Shown: one piece after another, positions 8,268 through 15,303 of the stretch
Layout of the letters: each line of letters begins with the position of its first letter
How positions within the stretch are numbered: position 1 is the first letter of the stretch
Virus record (IMG/VR): IMGVR_UViG_3300027833_000096
Location: 1-41,843 of that record
DNA from: a virus
Strand: one strand, 5' to 3'
Length of the DNA: 41,843 nt
Translations under genes and position numbers: made by a program
Notes under the pieces: model-generated
What the model saw: the letters and a program-made list of their open reading frames with translations, nothing else
Database searches by the model: none
Told to the model about the DNA's origin: nothing

Positions 8268-8364
8268 GGTGGAAATCTAAGTCTAAGTCCTTATTGGTTA
8301 TTAATACAAAACCACCTTCAGTTTTTTTAATTTATAAAGCCCTATTATTTATATTTATTGTTGT
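8242..8364. repeat. 26-bp perfect inverted repeat enclosing a 71-nt centre
   Basis: Arms 8242-8267 and 8339-8364 are exact reverse complements. Inside, GGTGG (8268-8272) can pair with CCACC (8312-8316), extending the fold. As RNA it would be a long stable hairpin; as DNA it could be a recombination or protein-binding site. A less perfect arrangement of the same kind (arms ending AAGGC and GCCTT) is formed by 8101-8123 with 8194-8216. Confidence 0.75.
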
Positions 8365-8447
8365 TAGCGAGAATGGTATTGTAGTTTTAACCATTCTATT
8401 AATTCTGGTATTTCATCCTTTGGTACAAGAGCGTTAGCAAACATTAG

Positions 8448-8615
8448 CTAATAGGGTTTAATTATTTCGTATAAGTCATTTGCTTTAATCTGCAACTCAA
8501 TCAAGTTACCTTCGTGCACCATATCATAAAGTTTCATGCTTGCTTCTTCTAATTGGCTTATCCTTATTTTATATAAGGCTATAATTTCAGCCATTTTTTT
8601 CTCATTTTCAGTCAT
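8448..8615 (-). CDS. Small helical protein (55 aa), accessory island
   Basis: An open frame from ATG 8613-8615 to a TAG stop at 8448-8450. The product is an amphipathic helical protein (MTENEKKMAEIIALYKIRIS…). TAG is otherwise not used as a stop in the genes of this window, except in one other island gene. The stop lies in a short motif, ATTAGC on the minus strand, that recurs at the end of the gene at 9082. No family recognised. Confidence 0.5.
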   Translation of the reverse strand: MTENEKKMAEIIALYKIRISQLEEASMKLYDMVHEGNLIELQIKANDLYEIIKPY

Positions 8616-8665
8616 AATATTCTTGGTTTTTAGTATTAACGTTTGCTAACACAAATTAAAATTCA

Positions 8666-8986
8666 TTACAAGTCCTTTAAAACCTTTTCAGCCACTCCAT
8701 CTGCATATTCTTTTATTTTTTCTTCCAGCCTTTCGCTTATTGCATTTTGAACCTTTTGCTTAAACTCCCAACTATGGGTTGCTGAATGAATAGCATCATT
8801 TATCGCTTTTTTTGTACCCTCCTTAACGTAACCAATAAACCCCTCTTCATCAGTTATTTCATCAATAGCATTTTGTATTCCTATTGCTATTTGTTCTTCA
8901 ATAGCTTTGTTATTTATCATAACTTGCTGAGCTATTTGTTGTGCATTTATACCTAAATCCACTCTTAAAGTTGTCATATCTTTCAT
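8666..8986 (-). CDS. Hypothetical helical protein (106 aa), accessory island
   Basis: Almost wholly alpha-helical by inspection: repeated IGIQNAIDEI, AINDAIHSATHS and AISERLEEKIKEYADGVAEKVL segments suggest an amphipathic coiled protein. Codon use (GCA, AGC, GGG) is less AT-biased than in neighbouring replication genes. No motif points to a function. Confidence 0.55.
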   Translation of the reverse strand: MKDMTTLRVDLGINAQQIAQQVMINNKAIEEQIAIGIQNAIDEITDEEGFIGYVKEGTKKAINDAIHSATHSWEFKQKVQNAISERLEEKIKEYADGVAEKVLKDL

Positions 8987-9081
8987 TTTATCTATATTTT
9001 AAATTATTAATATTAAACGTTTTACAACACCACCTAAACAGCATTAAAACGAAATTTTACTTTCGCTCATTAGCAACAAGG

Positions 9082-9279
9082 CTAATTTTCGTCTTCTATA
9101 TGGTTATACATTAATTGCATTACCCACGCATTTTCAAATTCATACATACCACAAGTTGTGCAAGCATCTTCCATTGTGTCATAGTAATTTATCTTACCTT
9201 TTTCGTTTTTCATAAAGTCCATATTTCTAAGGTCTATGATTACATATTGTCCTTTCATAATTATATTTTTAGTTATCAA
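9082..9279 (-). CDS. Hypothetical small protein (65 aa), accessory island
   Basis: A short acidic protein with the segment YYDTMEDACTTCGMYEFENAW, which contains a CTTC pair. It overlaps the upstream 73-aa gene by 11 nt. The stop is TAG, inside a small hairpin (ATTAGC AACAAG GCTAAT, 9070-9087). I tentatively place it among phage accessory proteins of unknown role. Confidence 0.5.
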   Translation of the reverse strand: MITKNIIMKGQYVIIDLRNMDFMKNEKGKINYYDTMEDACTTCGMYEFENAWVMQLMYNHIEDEN

Positions 9280-9490
9280 TATCTAACTCTCTCTTATCCA
9301 TTAAGTGAAAGGTGTCTTGTTTTAATGCTTTTTGATAGTCATTAAACACACATAGTACTGTTCCCCAGAACCGATCATTTCCTTCTTGGTCATTGTCGTG
9401 GCAAGGGTTTCTCTTATACCATAAATCCTCTAATAACTGTTCCTTTTGTTTATGGGTTTTTTCCATATTTTTAACATACTTTTTTACCAT
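9269..9490 (-). CDS. Hypothetical protein (73 aa), accessory island
   Basis: A charged protein (KNMEKTHKQKEQLLEDLWYKRNPCHDNDQEGNDRFW…) with no recognised family, ending in the acidic DKRELDIDN. It lies 4 nt downstream of the DNA ligase gene, so it is read from the same leftward transcript, and it overlaps the 65-aa gene by 11 nt. Confidence 0.5.
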   Translation of the reverse strand: MVKKYVKNMEKTHKQKEQLLEDLWYKRNPCHDNDQEGNDRFWGTVLCVFNDYQKALKQDTFHLMDKRELDIDN

Positions 9491-9494
9491 AACA

Positions 9495-10613
9495 TTATTC
9501 GTAATCTCTAAAGTTTAACCCTACTCCATGAAAAGGTATATTTTTAGCTGTCCTTTCAAAGTATTTGACTGTAAGTTTTTTACCTACACACTTTTCTAAG
9601 ATTAAATTCTCTTTAAATCTTGAAGTTCCTGTCATTTTAACTTTAAATTCTTTACCTTCTTCTTGAGTACAAATAAATACTAAATCTTCTTTTCTTTTAC
9701 CATATTCGTAACCTACAACAATAAATTCTTCGTCTATAAATTTCTTTAACTTTAATAAAGCAGTAGAACGTTTACCAAAAGCATATTTAGCATCTACATC
9801 TCTAATAATAAGACCCTCATAACCGTCAGATAGTGCATCTTCTTCTATTTTAAGTAGACTTTCTGTATCACTAACTAAAAAGTTATGTGAAAGTTTTATT
9901 TTATTAGTTTCTTGAATTTCTAAAGATAGTATTCTATCTCCATTAGCTTCATTATTATTTATGTCGATTAATCCGTCATAAATATGATATTCTAACAAAG
10001 GTTCTACTACTTCTTTTCTTGCATAACCTGAAATTGTTTGTAAAGGAACTCCATGTATATAAAGTTCTCCGTCTAAAAACCCATTAGGATAAGTATTAAA
10101 AAAAGAAGTAGTTAAGTCAGCTCTAATAAGAGTAGTAGGGATATCATAAGATTTTCCTGCTCTTGATCTAGCTACAACTTTTCCATCTTTTTTAAACATT
10201 GTACATCTAACTCCATTTAGTTTATATTGAACAATATAACTTTTATCTAGTTTAAAATTAGCTTTCATAGGAGAAGCTAACATAGGTCTAAGGTCTCCTT
10301 CAGCAGAAGTAGATTGTAAAGGAATTAAATCCCAAGTAAACTCAGTTTCTGCATTATTACAATACTGTTCTTTAGTTTTATAACCTCTATCTTGAAGTTT
10401 ATTAACTACAGAATCAAATTTTAATATAGCTTGTTGACTTGTAGTTCTATTAGCTTTACCTTCTTCTATTATATCTACTTCTTCTCTAAGTTTTCCTTCT
10501 AGTATTCCTGACTTTCTTTCTATTAGAAAAGTATCATTTACTCTTCTAACAACTTCGACAGTACTTACTCTTATTTTACCTTTTGCATCTCTCTTATATA
10601 ATTCTTTTCTCAT
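9495..10613 (-). CDS. ATP-dependent DNA ligase
   Basis: A 372-aa ligase. Motif I KLNGVR (131-136) carries the adenylated lysine K131; FLDGELYIHG is motif III, YEGLIIRD motif IV and LLKLKKF motif V; the OB-fold follows to about residue 372. The N-terminal 60 residues (YKRDAKGKIR…) look like a small WGR-type DNA-binding extension. It would seal nicks during phage replication. The start overlaps the primase stop (ATGA), so ligase translation is coupled to primase. Confidence 0.9.
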   Translation of the reverse strand: MRKELYKRDAKGKIRVSTVEVVRRVNDTFLIERKSGILEGKLREEVDIIEEGKANRTTSQQAILKFDSVVNKLQDRGYKTKEQYCNNAETEFTWDLIPLQSTSAEGDLRPMLASPMKANFKLDKSYIVQYKLNGVRCTMFKKDGKVVARSRAGKSYDIPTTLIRADLTTSFFNTYPNGFLDGELYIHGVPLQTISGYARKEVVEPLLEYHIYDGLIDINNNEANGDRILSLEIQETNKIKLSHNFLVSDTESLLKIEEDALSDGYEGLIIRDVDAKYAFGKRSTALLKLKKFIDEEFIVVGYEYGKRKEDLVFICTQEEGKEFKVKMTGTSRFKENLILEKCVGKKLTVKYFERTAKNIPFHGVGLNFRDYE

Positions 10614-11593
10614 AATATCATTTGATTTAAAACTTCTTGTGTTTCAACTGTTCCTATATTCATAGTAACTTCATCAGTATCTTTACCTAAGTCTTCTTCA
10701 TAAAATATAGGTATAAAGTCCTTATAAACTTTATTTATTTTTTCTGTTGCTCTTCTTCCTGCTTCATCATTATCATTTAATAGAAATATATTATTAAATC
10801 TTTCTCTAAGATCATTTACATACATCTCTTCTATTAAAGTATTTTCTCCTATTTTACCAATAGAAGGAAACCCATATATTTCAGAAACTAATATAATATC
10901 TTTTAAAGATTTAGTAATTATAACATTTTCTCCACTAGGGGGGAGATGTTCCCAACCCATTACCCACTTAGAGTTAGTTAAGAATCTTCTTGTTTTTCTA
11001 TTAGGAAAATAAAATTGAACAGTATTATCTTCAAATTCATAAACATAACATACATCACTTGGTTTTCTTGTATATATAAGTTTATTATTATGAAAGATAT
11101 ACTTTATAGAACTAACATTGTATTTTTTAAGTTCTTTGGAATGTATGTGTCTTTTTGTCCAAAACTTAATATCAACTTCTTCCCATTGTAGGTATTGATA
11201 ATTAAACTTTGCTTTTGGTTTTTCTTTTAATTCCCCTAGTAAGGAATTGGACTTTTTAGGTGCTATACTATTAGAAGAATGTCCATAAAGCCTAAAATCT
11301 TTACAAATTCTAGTTATACTTTGATCAAAATTAAGACCATAAATATAACTAACAATTCCAAAACAATCTTCATTTATACCTGCTGCAAAATCTATATATT
11401 TAACTTTTATACCATTAAACAAGAACTTACAACCTGGAGAGGTATCAGAAGACCTTATTATAGAAGGACTAACAAATAAAGAAGTAAATTGTACAGAAAT
11501 TTGTAAATAGTATTCAAGTATTTCTATTTCAGAAACTTTATCTAATACCATTTCAGGACTAACAGCTTTTAGAGGTTCACTTTCATAAGCCAT
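10610..11593 (-). CDS. DnaG-type TOPRIM primase
   Basis: A 327-aa primase-like protein. The TOPRIM domain is visible as NVIITKSLKDIIL (about 223-235) and IFLLNDNDEAGRRA (about 269-282), with the DXD metal pair. The hydrophobic-E-G motif of bacterial DnaG is replaced by TKSLKD, a variant I recall from phage primases. The N-terminus (SSDTSPGCKFLF, YIDFAAGINEDCFG) resembles the primase zinc domain but keeps few of the usual Cys/His ligands. It would lay RNA primers for replication, coupled by overlap to the ligase gene downstream. Confidence 0.8.
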   Translation of the reverse strand: MAYESEPLKAVSPEMVLDKVSEIEILEYYLQISVQFTSLFVSPSIIRSSDTSPGCKFLFNGIKVKYIDFAAGINEDCFGIVSYIYGLNFDQSITRICKDFRLYGHSSNSIAPKKSNSLLGELKEKPKAKFNYQYLQWEEVDIKFWTKRHIHSKELKKYNVSSIKYIFHNNKLIYTRKPSDVCYVYEFEDNTVQFYFPNRKTRRFLTNSKWVMGWEHLPPSGENVIITKSLKDIILVSEIYGFPSIGKIGENTLIEEMYVNDLRERFNNIFLLNDNDEAGRRATEKINKVYKDFIPIFYEEDLGKDTDEVTMNIGTVETQEVLNQMIL

Positions 11594-11622
11594 ATTGTAA
11601 GAATTAACTTTTAAAATAACTT

Positions 11623-11654
11623 AAAAAAGGACGTATATTTCTATACGTCCTTTT
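11623..11654 (-). terminator. Intrinsic terminator after the SSB gene
   Basis: A 13-bp stem (11625-11637 with 11642-11654, GGACGTATA core) with a TTTC loop and a run of six T on the minus strand. It lies between the SSB stop and the primase start, so it would end or attenuate leftward transcripts from SSB. Confidence 0.8.
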
Positions 11655-11736
11655 AATCTCTAATACTTATAGTATCTAGTTTTCTTTGTTAAGACAAACA
11701 ATCTTTATAAAGACTTGAATCTCAATAAAGTATTCT

Positions 11737-12330
11737 TTAGAAAGGAAGGTCTGATTTTGGTGCATCTCCTATGTTAGATCCTGCACCAGAAGAAACTGCA
11801 CTAGAGTAGTATGCTTCATACTCTAAATTTCCTTTTCTTTCGTTAGGAGTATATTCTAATCTAAGTTTAGACTCTTGTCTTTCTAACCAACCTCCAAAAT
11901 TAGAAACAACAACAGAAGCTCTATTGTTATAAACATTTCCATTAAGTTTTAATTGAAATTTAACTTCAGAAGTTTCTCCAATAAGTTCGATTGACTTTTT
12001 AGTAAAATCTTCCCAACTAGTTACACCTTTTCCGTTAAAAGGAGTATCTACACCTTTAACTTTTGTAGCAATATAAGCTACAAAATTAGATACTTTTGTT
12101 TCATTTTTCCCTACTTTATCAGGAGTAGAACCCGCAGGATCAAATTGTCTAATAGTATGAGATTTCCCTACTGGATTTTCAAATTTAAAATCCATAACAT
12201 CATAAGTTTTTCCTTGACCGTTAGGCTCTGTTGTAAAAGCTTTAATTTCTACTAAAGAAACGTCTTGGTGGATTGCTATTCCTAATGGTGCTACTTCTTT
12301 TAATGCGTTTTCATTACTACCGTATGCCAT
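11737..12330 (-). CDS. ssb: Single-stranded DNA-binding protein
   Basis: A 197-aa protein placed between RecT-like and primase genes and flanked by terminators on both sides, so it is probably its own transcript. The body is beta-rich, as expected for an OB fold, with aromatic positions (FNGKGVTSWEDF, NFGGWLERQ). The C-terminus ends in a low-complexity linker and GDAPKSDLPF, the acidic-hydrophobic tip typical of bacterial SSB (DDDIPF in E. coli), which recruits replication and repair partners. The assignment rests on the tip, size and context; the OB fold itself was not verified. Confidence 0.7.
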   Translation of the reverse strand: MAYGSNENALKEVAPLGIAIHQDVSLVEIKAFTTEPNGQGKTYDVMDFKFENPVGKSHTIRQFDPAGSTPDKVGKNETKVSNFVAYIATKVKGVDTPFNGKGVTSWEDFTKKSIELIGETSEVKFQLKLNGNVYNNRASVVVSNFGGWLERQESKLRLEYTPNERKGNLEYEAYYSSAVSSGAGSNIGDAPKSDLPF

Positions 12331-12393
12331 AATTTTTTTATTTATTTAATTTTAATAATTTTATATCTAAGTAATAAATACTAAAGTTAAGGT

Positions 12394-12428
12394 AAAAAAA
12401 GCCTACTAATAATTAGTAGGCTTTTTTT
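12394..12428. terminator. Bidirectional intrinsic terminator
   Basis: Near-perfect palindrome GCCTACTA…TAGTAGGC flanked by an A-run and a T-run of seven. It follows the 149-aa gene (stop at 12461) on the minus strand and precedes the SSB gene. Confidence 0.85.
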
Positions 12429-12460
12429 AATAAGAAGTTACAAGTAACTTCTTTTACAAG

Positions 12461-12910
12461 TTATGCAAAAATATCTTCTTTTTGCTCTTCTACGTCTTCT
12501 ACGTCTTCTCCTTCGATTTCATCATCTTTCTTTTTGATTTCATCAAAAGTAAGAGGAAAGAAGCTAATTCCTTCATCTGTAATAGGAGTACCAACAGTAA
12601 ACCATACAGAAGTACCACCTTTAACACTCAAAGTAGGCTCACCTGCTTCTTGTTTAAGTCTAGCCATAAGACCAGAGTTAGAGAAAGTACCGTTAGAACC
12701 AAGTACATTACCTTTTTCTCCTTCTTCTGCAAGATATACAAAAACTTCTCCTGTTTCATCATCTTCTGCCCATTGAACCATATCTTTAGCTTTTGCTCCC
12801 ATATCGTCCATAACCTTTTGACTTAATTTAATTCCCGAAGAAAGTAATCTTAATAAAGGTAAAGTTTCAGTAACATAAACTTTTTTGCTTGATTTTCTAA
12901 CTAATGCCAT
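12461..12910 (-). CDS. Hypothetical acidic-tail protein beside SSB (149 aa)
   Basis: A basic N-terminus (ALVRKSSKKVYV) and a compact central domain (about residues 10-120) are followed by an acidic tail, EIEGEDVEDVEEQKEDIFA. The tail ends in a hydrophobic tip much like SSB proteins. The gene has a terminator downstream and a 156-bp spacer upstream, so it is likely transcribed alone and strongly. It may be a DNA-binding or SSB-like accessory protein, but no family was recognised. Confidence 0.55.
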   Translation of the reverse strand: MALVRKSSKKVYVTETLPLLRLLSSGIKLSQKVMDDMGAKAKDMVQWAEDDETGEVFVYLAEEGEKGNVLGSNGTFSNSGLMARLKQEAGEPTLSVKGGTSVWFTVGTPITDEGISFFPLTFDEIKKKDDEIEGEDVEDVEEQKEDIFA

Positions 12911-12993
12911 AATAGTAAATTTTATAAATTTGTTAAGTATTTTTATATCTAAAACCGAGAATCATTCCCTTGTTTCTATACATCTAAGTTACG

Positions 12994-13029
12994 AAAAATC
13001 TCTTAAAAGTCAAACTTTTATAAGAGAAA
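12994..13029 (-). terminator. Intrinsic terminator after the RecT-like gene
   Basis: Inverted repeat with TCTCTTA / TAAGAGA and AAAAGT / ACTTTT arms around a 3-nt loop, followed on the minus strand by a run of five T. It lies 38-73 bp past the RecT-like stop. Confidence 0.7.
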
Positions 13030-13066
13030 TCTTAACTATTTTTTTATTTTTATTTCTATTGAAATT

Positions 13067-13816
13067 TTATGTCTTCAAATTTCCATTTTCATCTAAAGAA
13101 TAAGAAGTATTTGTAGCATCTGCCATTTCTGTAACTTCCATAAGACCCATAAGAGTATTAGGAGCAACTCTTCTAGCACCTATAGAAAAAGCTCTAGAAT
13201 AAAGCATAGGTTTAGGGTATTTTACCCAATTATTCTTTTTATCAAGTCCTGCTGAAACAGCATCTGCCCAAGTAAAAGAAGAATCTTCTTCAATAGTAAT
13301 ATAAGAAGCATTTTTACCTGTACCTATCTTAGACTTATAATAAAATCTTACTGTAGTTCTTCTAGTTACTGCGTTTTCTCTTTTACATTTACTACCTTCT
13401 GCATCTATAAGAACAGAATCTTCTATTGTTTTAAAAGAAATACCATCTCTTCTTAGTAGTCCTGCTATTACATGAACAGAAAGAGACGGTTTACCTTCTA
13501 TATAGTAAATATTAAATATAGAAGTAACAGGATTTAAACCCAATTCTTTTCCTTGTAAAACTATAGTAGCAACTTGTTCAGGTTCTTGAAAAGGAACTAA
13601 TTTACTATCTACTAATACTTTAGAAAAAGATAGCATTTCTTCCATATTACTAAAAGAAGATAAAGAATTAACTTGTACAGCATTGTTAGGAGAAAGACTT
13701 TCTTCACTCTTAACAATGAGTTCTTTTACTTCTTCTATTTCTGTAACTTCCTCTATTTCTGCTTCTATAATTTCTACTTTTTCTTCTTTCTTTTCTTTTT
13801 TGTTAGCTTTTTCCAT
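13067..13816 (-). CDS. RecT-like single-strand annealing protein
   Basis: A 249-aa protein. After a charged, low-complexity N-terminus (residues 1-50, KEEKVEIIEAEIEEV…) come FSKVLVDSKLVPFQ, IVLQGKELGLNPVTSIFNIYYI, GKPSLSVHVIAGLLRR and NWVKYPKPMLYSRAFSIGARRVAPNTL, the pattern of RecT/Bet-type recombinases. Such proteins anneal complementary single strands in phage recombination and replication. The start overlaps the SF2 helicase stop by one base (TAATG). A terminator follows. Confidence 0.8.
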   Translation of the reverse strand: MEKANKKEKKEEKVEIIEAEIEEVTEIEEVKELIVKSEESLSPNNAVQVNSLSSFSNMEEMLSFSKVLVDSKLVPFQEPEQVATIVLQGKELGLNPVTSIFNIYYIEGKPSLSVHVIAGLLRRDGISFKTIEDSVLIDAEGSKCKRENAVTRRTTVRFYYKSKIGTGKNASYITIEEDSSFTWADAVSAGLDKKNNWVKYPKPMLYSRAFSIGARRVAPNTLMGLMEVTEMADATNTSYSLDENGNLKT

Positions 13817-15303
13817 TATAGTTCTATTTGTACTTCGTTATAAATTGTTTTTACGTTTTTACTATTCTTTTGAGCTTCTCTAAATTTATAAATAGCTTTA
13901 GTTCCTTTAGGAATAATATTAATCATATAAGAAATTTTATCTCCTTCTTTTCTAGAAGCTCTACCAATTTTCTGTTCATGAGTTGCATTATTAGAAGTTG
14001 TTGAAAGATTTACACCTAATTGTAATCCTTCAACATCTAAACCAACAATAAAAGATTTTGCAGAAATAATAGCATCTATTTTTCCTTTCTCTAGTTCTTC
14101 TAGCATAATCTCTCTTTGTTTAGTTTTAGTAATTTTTTTAATTCTAGGATATTCTACTACCCATTCATCCCCTTTCATAAAAGATTTACCATTTAATTTA
14201 CTTGCATTTCTATCAGCAGCAGCTTGTCCTTTATAAGATTTAGTAGCAGTTTCAGTAGTTACTATAGTTTTAATATTAGAATGATATACTTTTGCCCTTT
14301 CTCCTAATAATTTACCTAAGTCATCTGCTGCTTCTGTACTTTCTCCAAAAGTAATAGTCTTCATATCCATGTAATCAATAACTTCCTTAGCTTTTTGAAT
14401 ACAAGAAGGAAATTTATACATCATTTCTTTTAGAGTTCTAAAATCTTCTGAAAGACTTTTAGCTATTTTAGTCATTTCTTCCCAAAGAAGCTCTCCTTTA
14501 AGTAAAACAACATCTTCTGTTACTTGCTCTATCTCTTTATAGATAGTTCCATCTTCTCCAATAAAAGGTTGAGTATGTCTAGCTACAAATTGAGAGCCAG
14601 GTTGTCTTCTAGGTTCAGTTTCACCTCTAGAAGGAAAGTAAGCATCTTTTGATCTGGATCTACAGTATCTAAGATAGTCTACATCATAATCAAATACACT
14701 ATATTTCTCTCTTGTTCCATCATTAAAAGCATTATAACCATCTAATTCTTCTTTAGATAAATCTACTAAAAGATTATATTCTTTTACTCCTGCAACCCAC
14801 CCCATTTTTGAAGCATATTCAAAAGTAATTTCATCTACAATAGGAAGAATATTATTTATTATAGGCAATTCTTCTTCTTTTAAAGTTCCTGTAAGACCTA
14901 GCTTAAATTCTGATTTTGTTTTATCAAAGATTTTATTAAAAGTATCTCCATACATATATAAATGTATTTCATCATATATCCATAAATTTGCTATTTTCTC
15001 ATCTGTAGTTTCATTAAAAGATTGTATAGTATAAACTAATAAGTTTAAATTATGTTTTTCTTTTAATTTTAACCATTGACTTTGCAAAGGAGAAGTAGGA
15101 ACAATAACACCTACAATAATTTCATATCCTCTTTTCTTATTTATCTCTTTTATTATTTCTATAGCACATCTACTTTTTCCATAACCTACACACCCTTTAA
15201 TAGTTCCATTTCCTTTACTATACCTCCATTTTTCTATTGACTTCTTTTGCCTTTCAGTTCTAGTCATTTTAATAAGTTTATTAATTAAAGTTATTTTACC
15301 CAA
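13816..15303 (-). CDS. SF2 DNA/RNA helicase
   Basis: A 495-aa superfamily-2 helicase: motif I GCVGYGKS (37-44), motif II DEIH (111-114), motif III GLTGTL, and motif VI QKIGRASRKEGD near the C-terminus, with SAKSFIVGLDVEGLQLGVN as motif V. It resembles the UvsW/RAD25-like group used for branch migration or origin remodelling. Between the two RecA lobes is an Arg-rich insertion (SRSKDAYFPSRGETEPRRQPG, about residues 218-238). The first ATG overlaps polA by 13 nt; a second ATG at codon 13 (MTRTERQK) avoids the overlap and may be the true start. Confidence 0.85.
   Translation of the reverse strand: MGKITLINKLIKMTRTERQKKSIEKWRYSKGNGTIKGCVGYGKSRCAIEIIKEINKKRGYEIIVGVIVPTSPLQSQWLKLKEKHNLNLLVYTIQSFNETTDEKIANLWIYDEIHLYMYGDTFNKIFDKTKSEFKLGLTGTLKEEELPIINNILPIVDEITFEYASKMGWVAGVKEYNLLVDLSKEELDGYNAFNDGTREKYSVFDYDVDYLRYCRSRSKDAYFPSRGETEPRRQPGSQFVARHTQPFIGEDGTIYKEIEQVTEDVVLLKGELLWEEMTKIAKSLSEDFRTLKEMMYKFPSCIQKAKEVIDYMDMKTITFGESTEAADDLGKLLGERAKVYHSNIKTIVTTETATKSYKGQAAADRNASKLNGKSFMKGDEWVVEYPRIKKITKTKQREIMLEELEKGKIDAIISAKSFIVGLDVEGLQLGVNLSTTSNNATHEQKIGRASRKEGDKISYMINIIPKGTKAIYKFREAQKNSKNVKTIYNEVQIEL

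Larger units (their letters stand above)
8032..8447. other. Non-coding stretch with long direct and inverted repeats
   Basis: This 416-bp stretch of the accessory island holds no convincing gene. It contains two near-identical 49-bp direct repeats (8075-8123 and 8219-8267), a 26-bp perfect inverted repeat (8242-8267 with 8339-8364), a smaller hairpin with AGAATGGT / ACCATTCT arms around 8371-8398, and a GTTAGCAAAC motif near 8434. A 17-codon minus-strand frame starting MAKNMNSK lies at about 8165-8218 directly behind the second repeat; whether it is translated cannot be judged. Confidence 0.6.

Noticed and set aside
8270-8340. Minus-strand frame of about 42 codons inside the inverted repeat
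   Set aside because: It has no ATG at a useful place and its sequence is fixed by the repeat arms.
8433-9090. Integron attC sites at the ends of island genes
   Set aside because: The GTTAGC/GCTAAC motifs lack the paired core and bulge layout of attC, and no integron integrase is present; kept only as a repeat observation.
9115-9345. Plus-strand open frame over the 65- and 73-aa island genes
   Set aside because: It lies antisense to two coupled minus-strand genes, has low-complexity hydrophobic content and no promoter.
12482-13103. Several plus-strand open frames over the 149-aa and RecT-like genes
   Set aside because: Antisense shadows; Ser/Phe-rich translations arise from the reverse complement of Glu/Lys codons.
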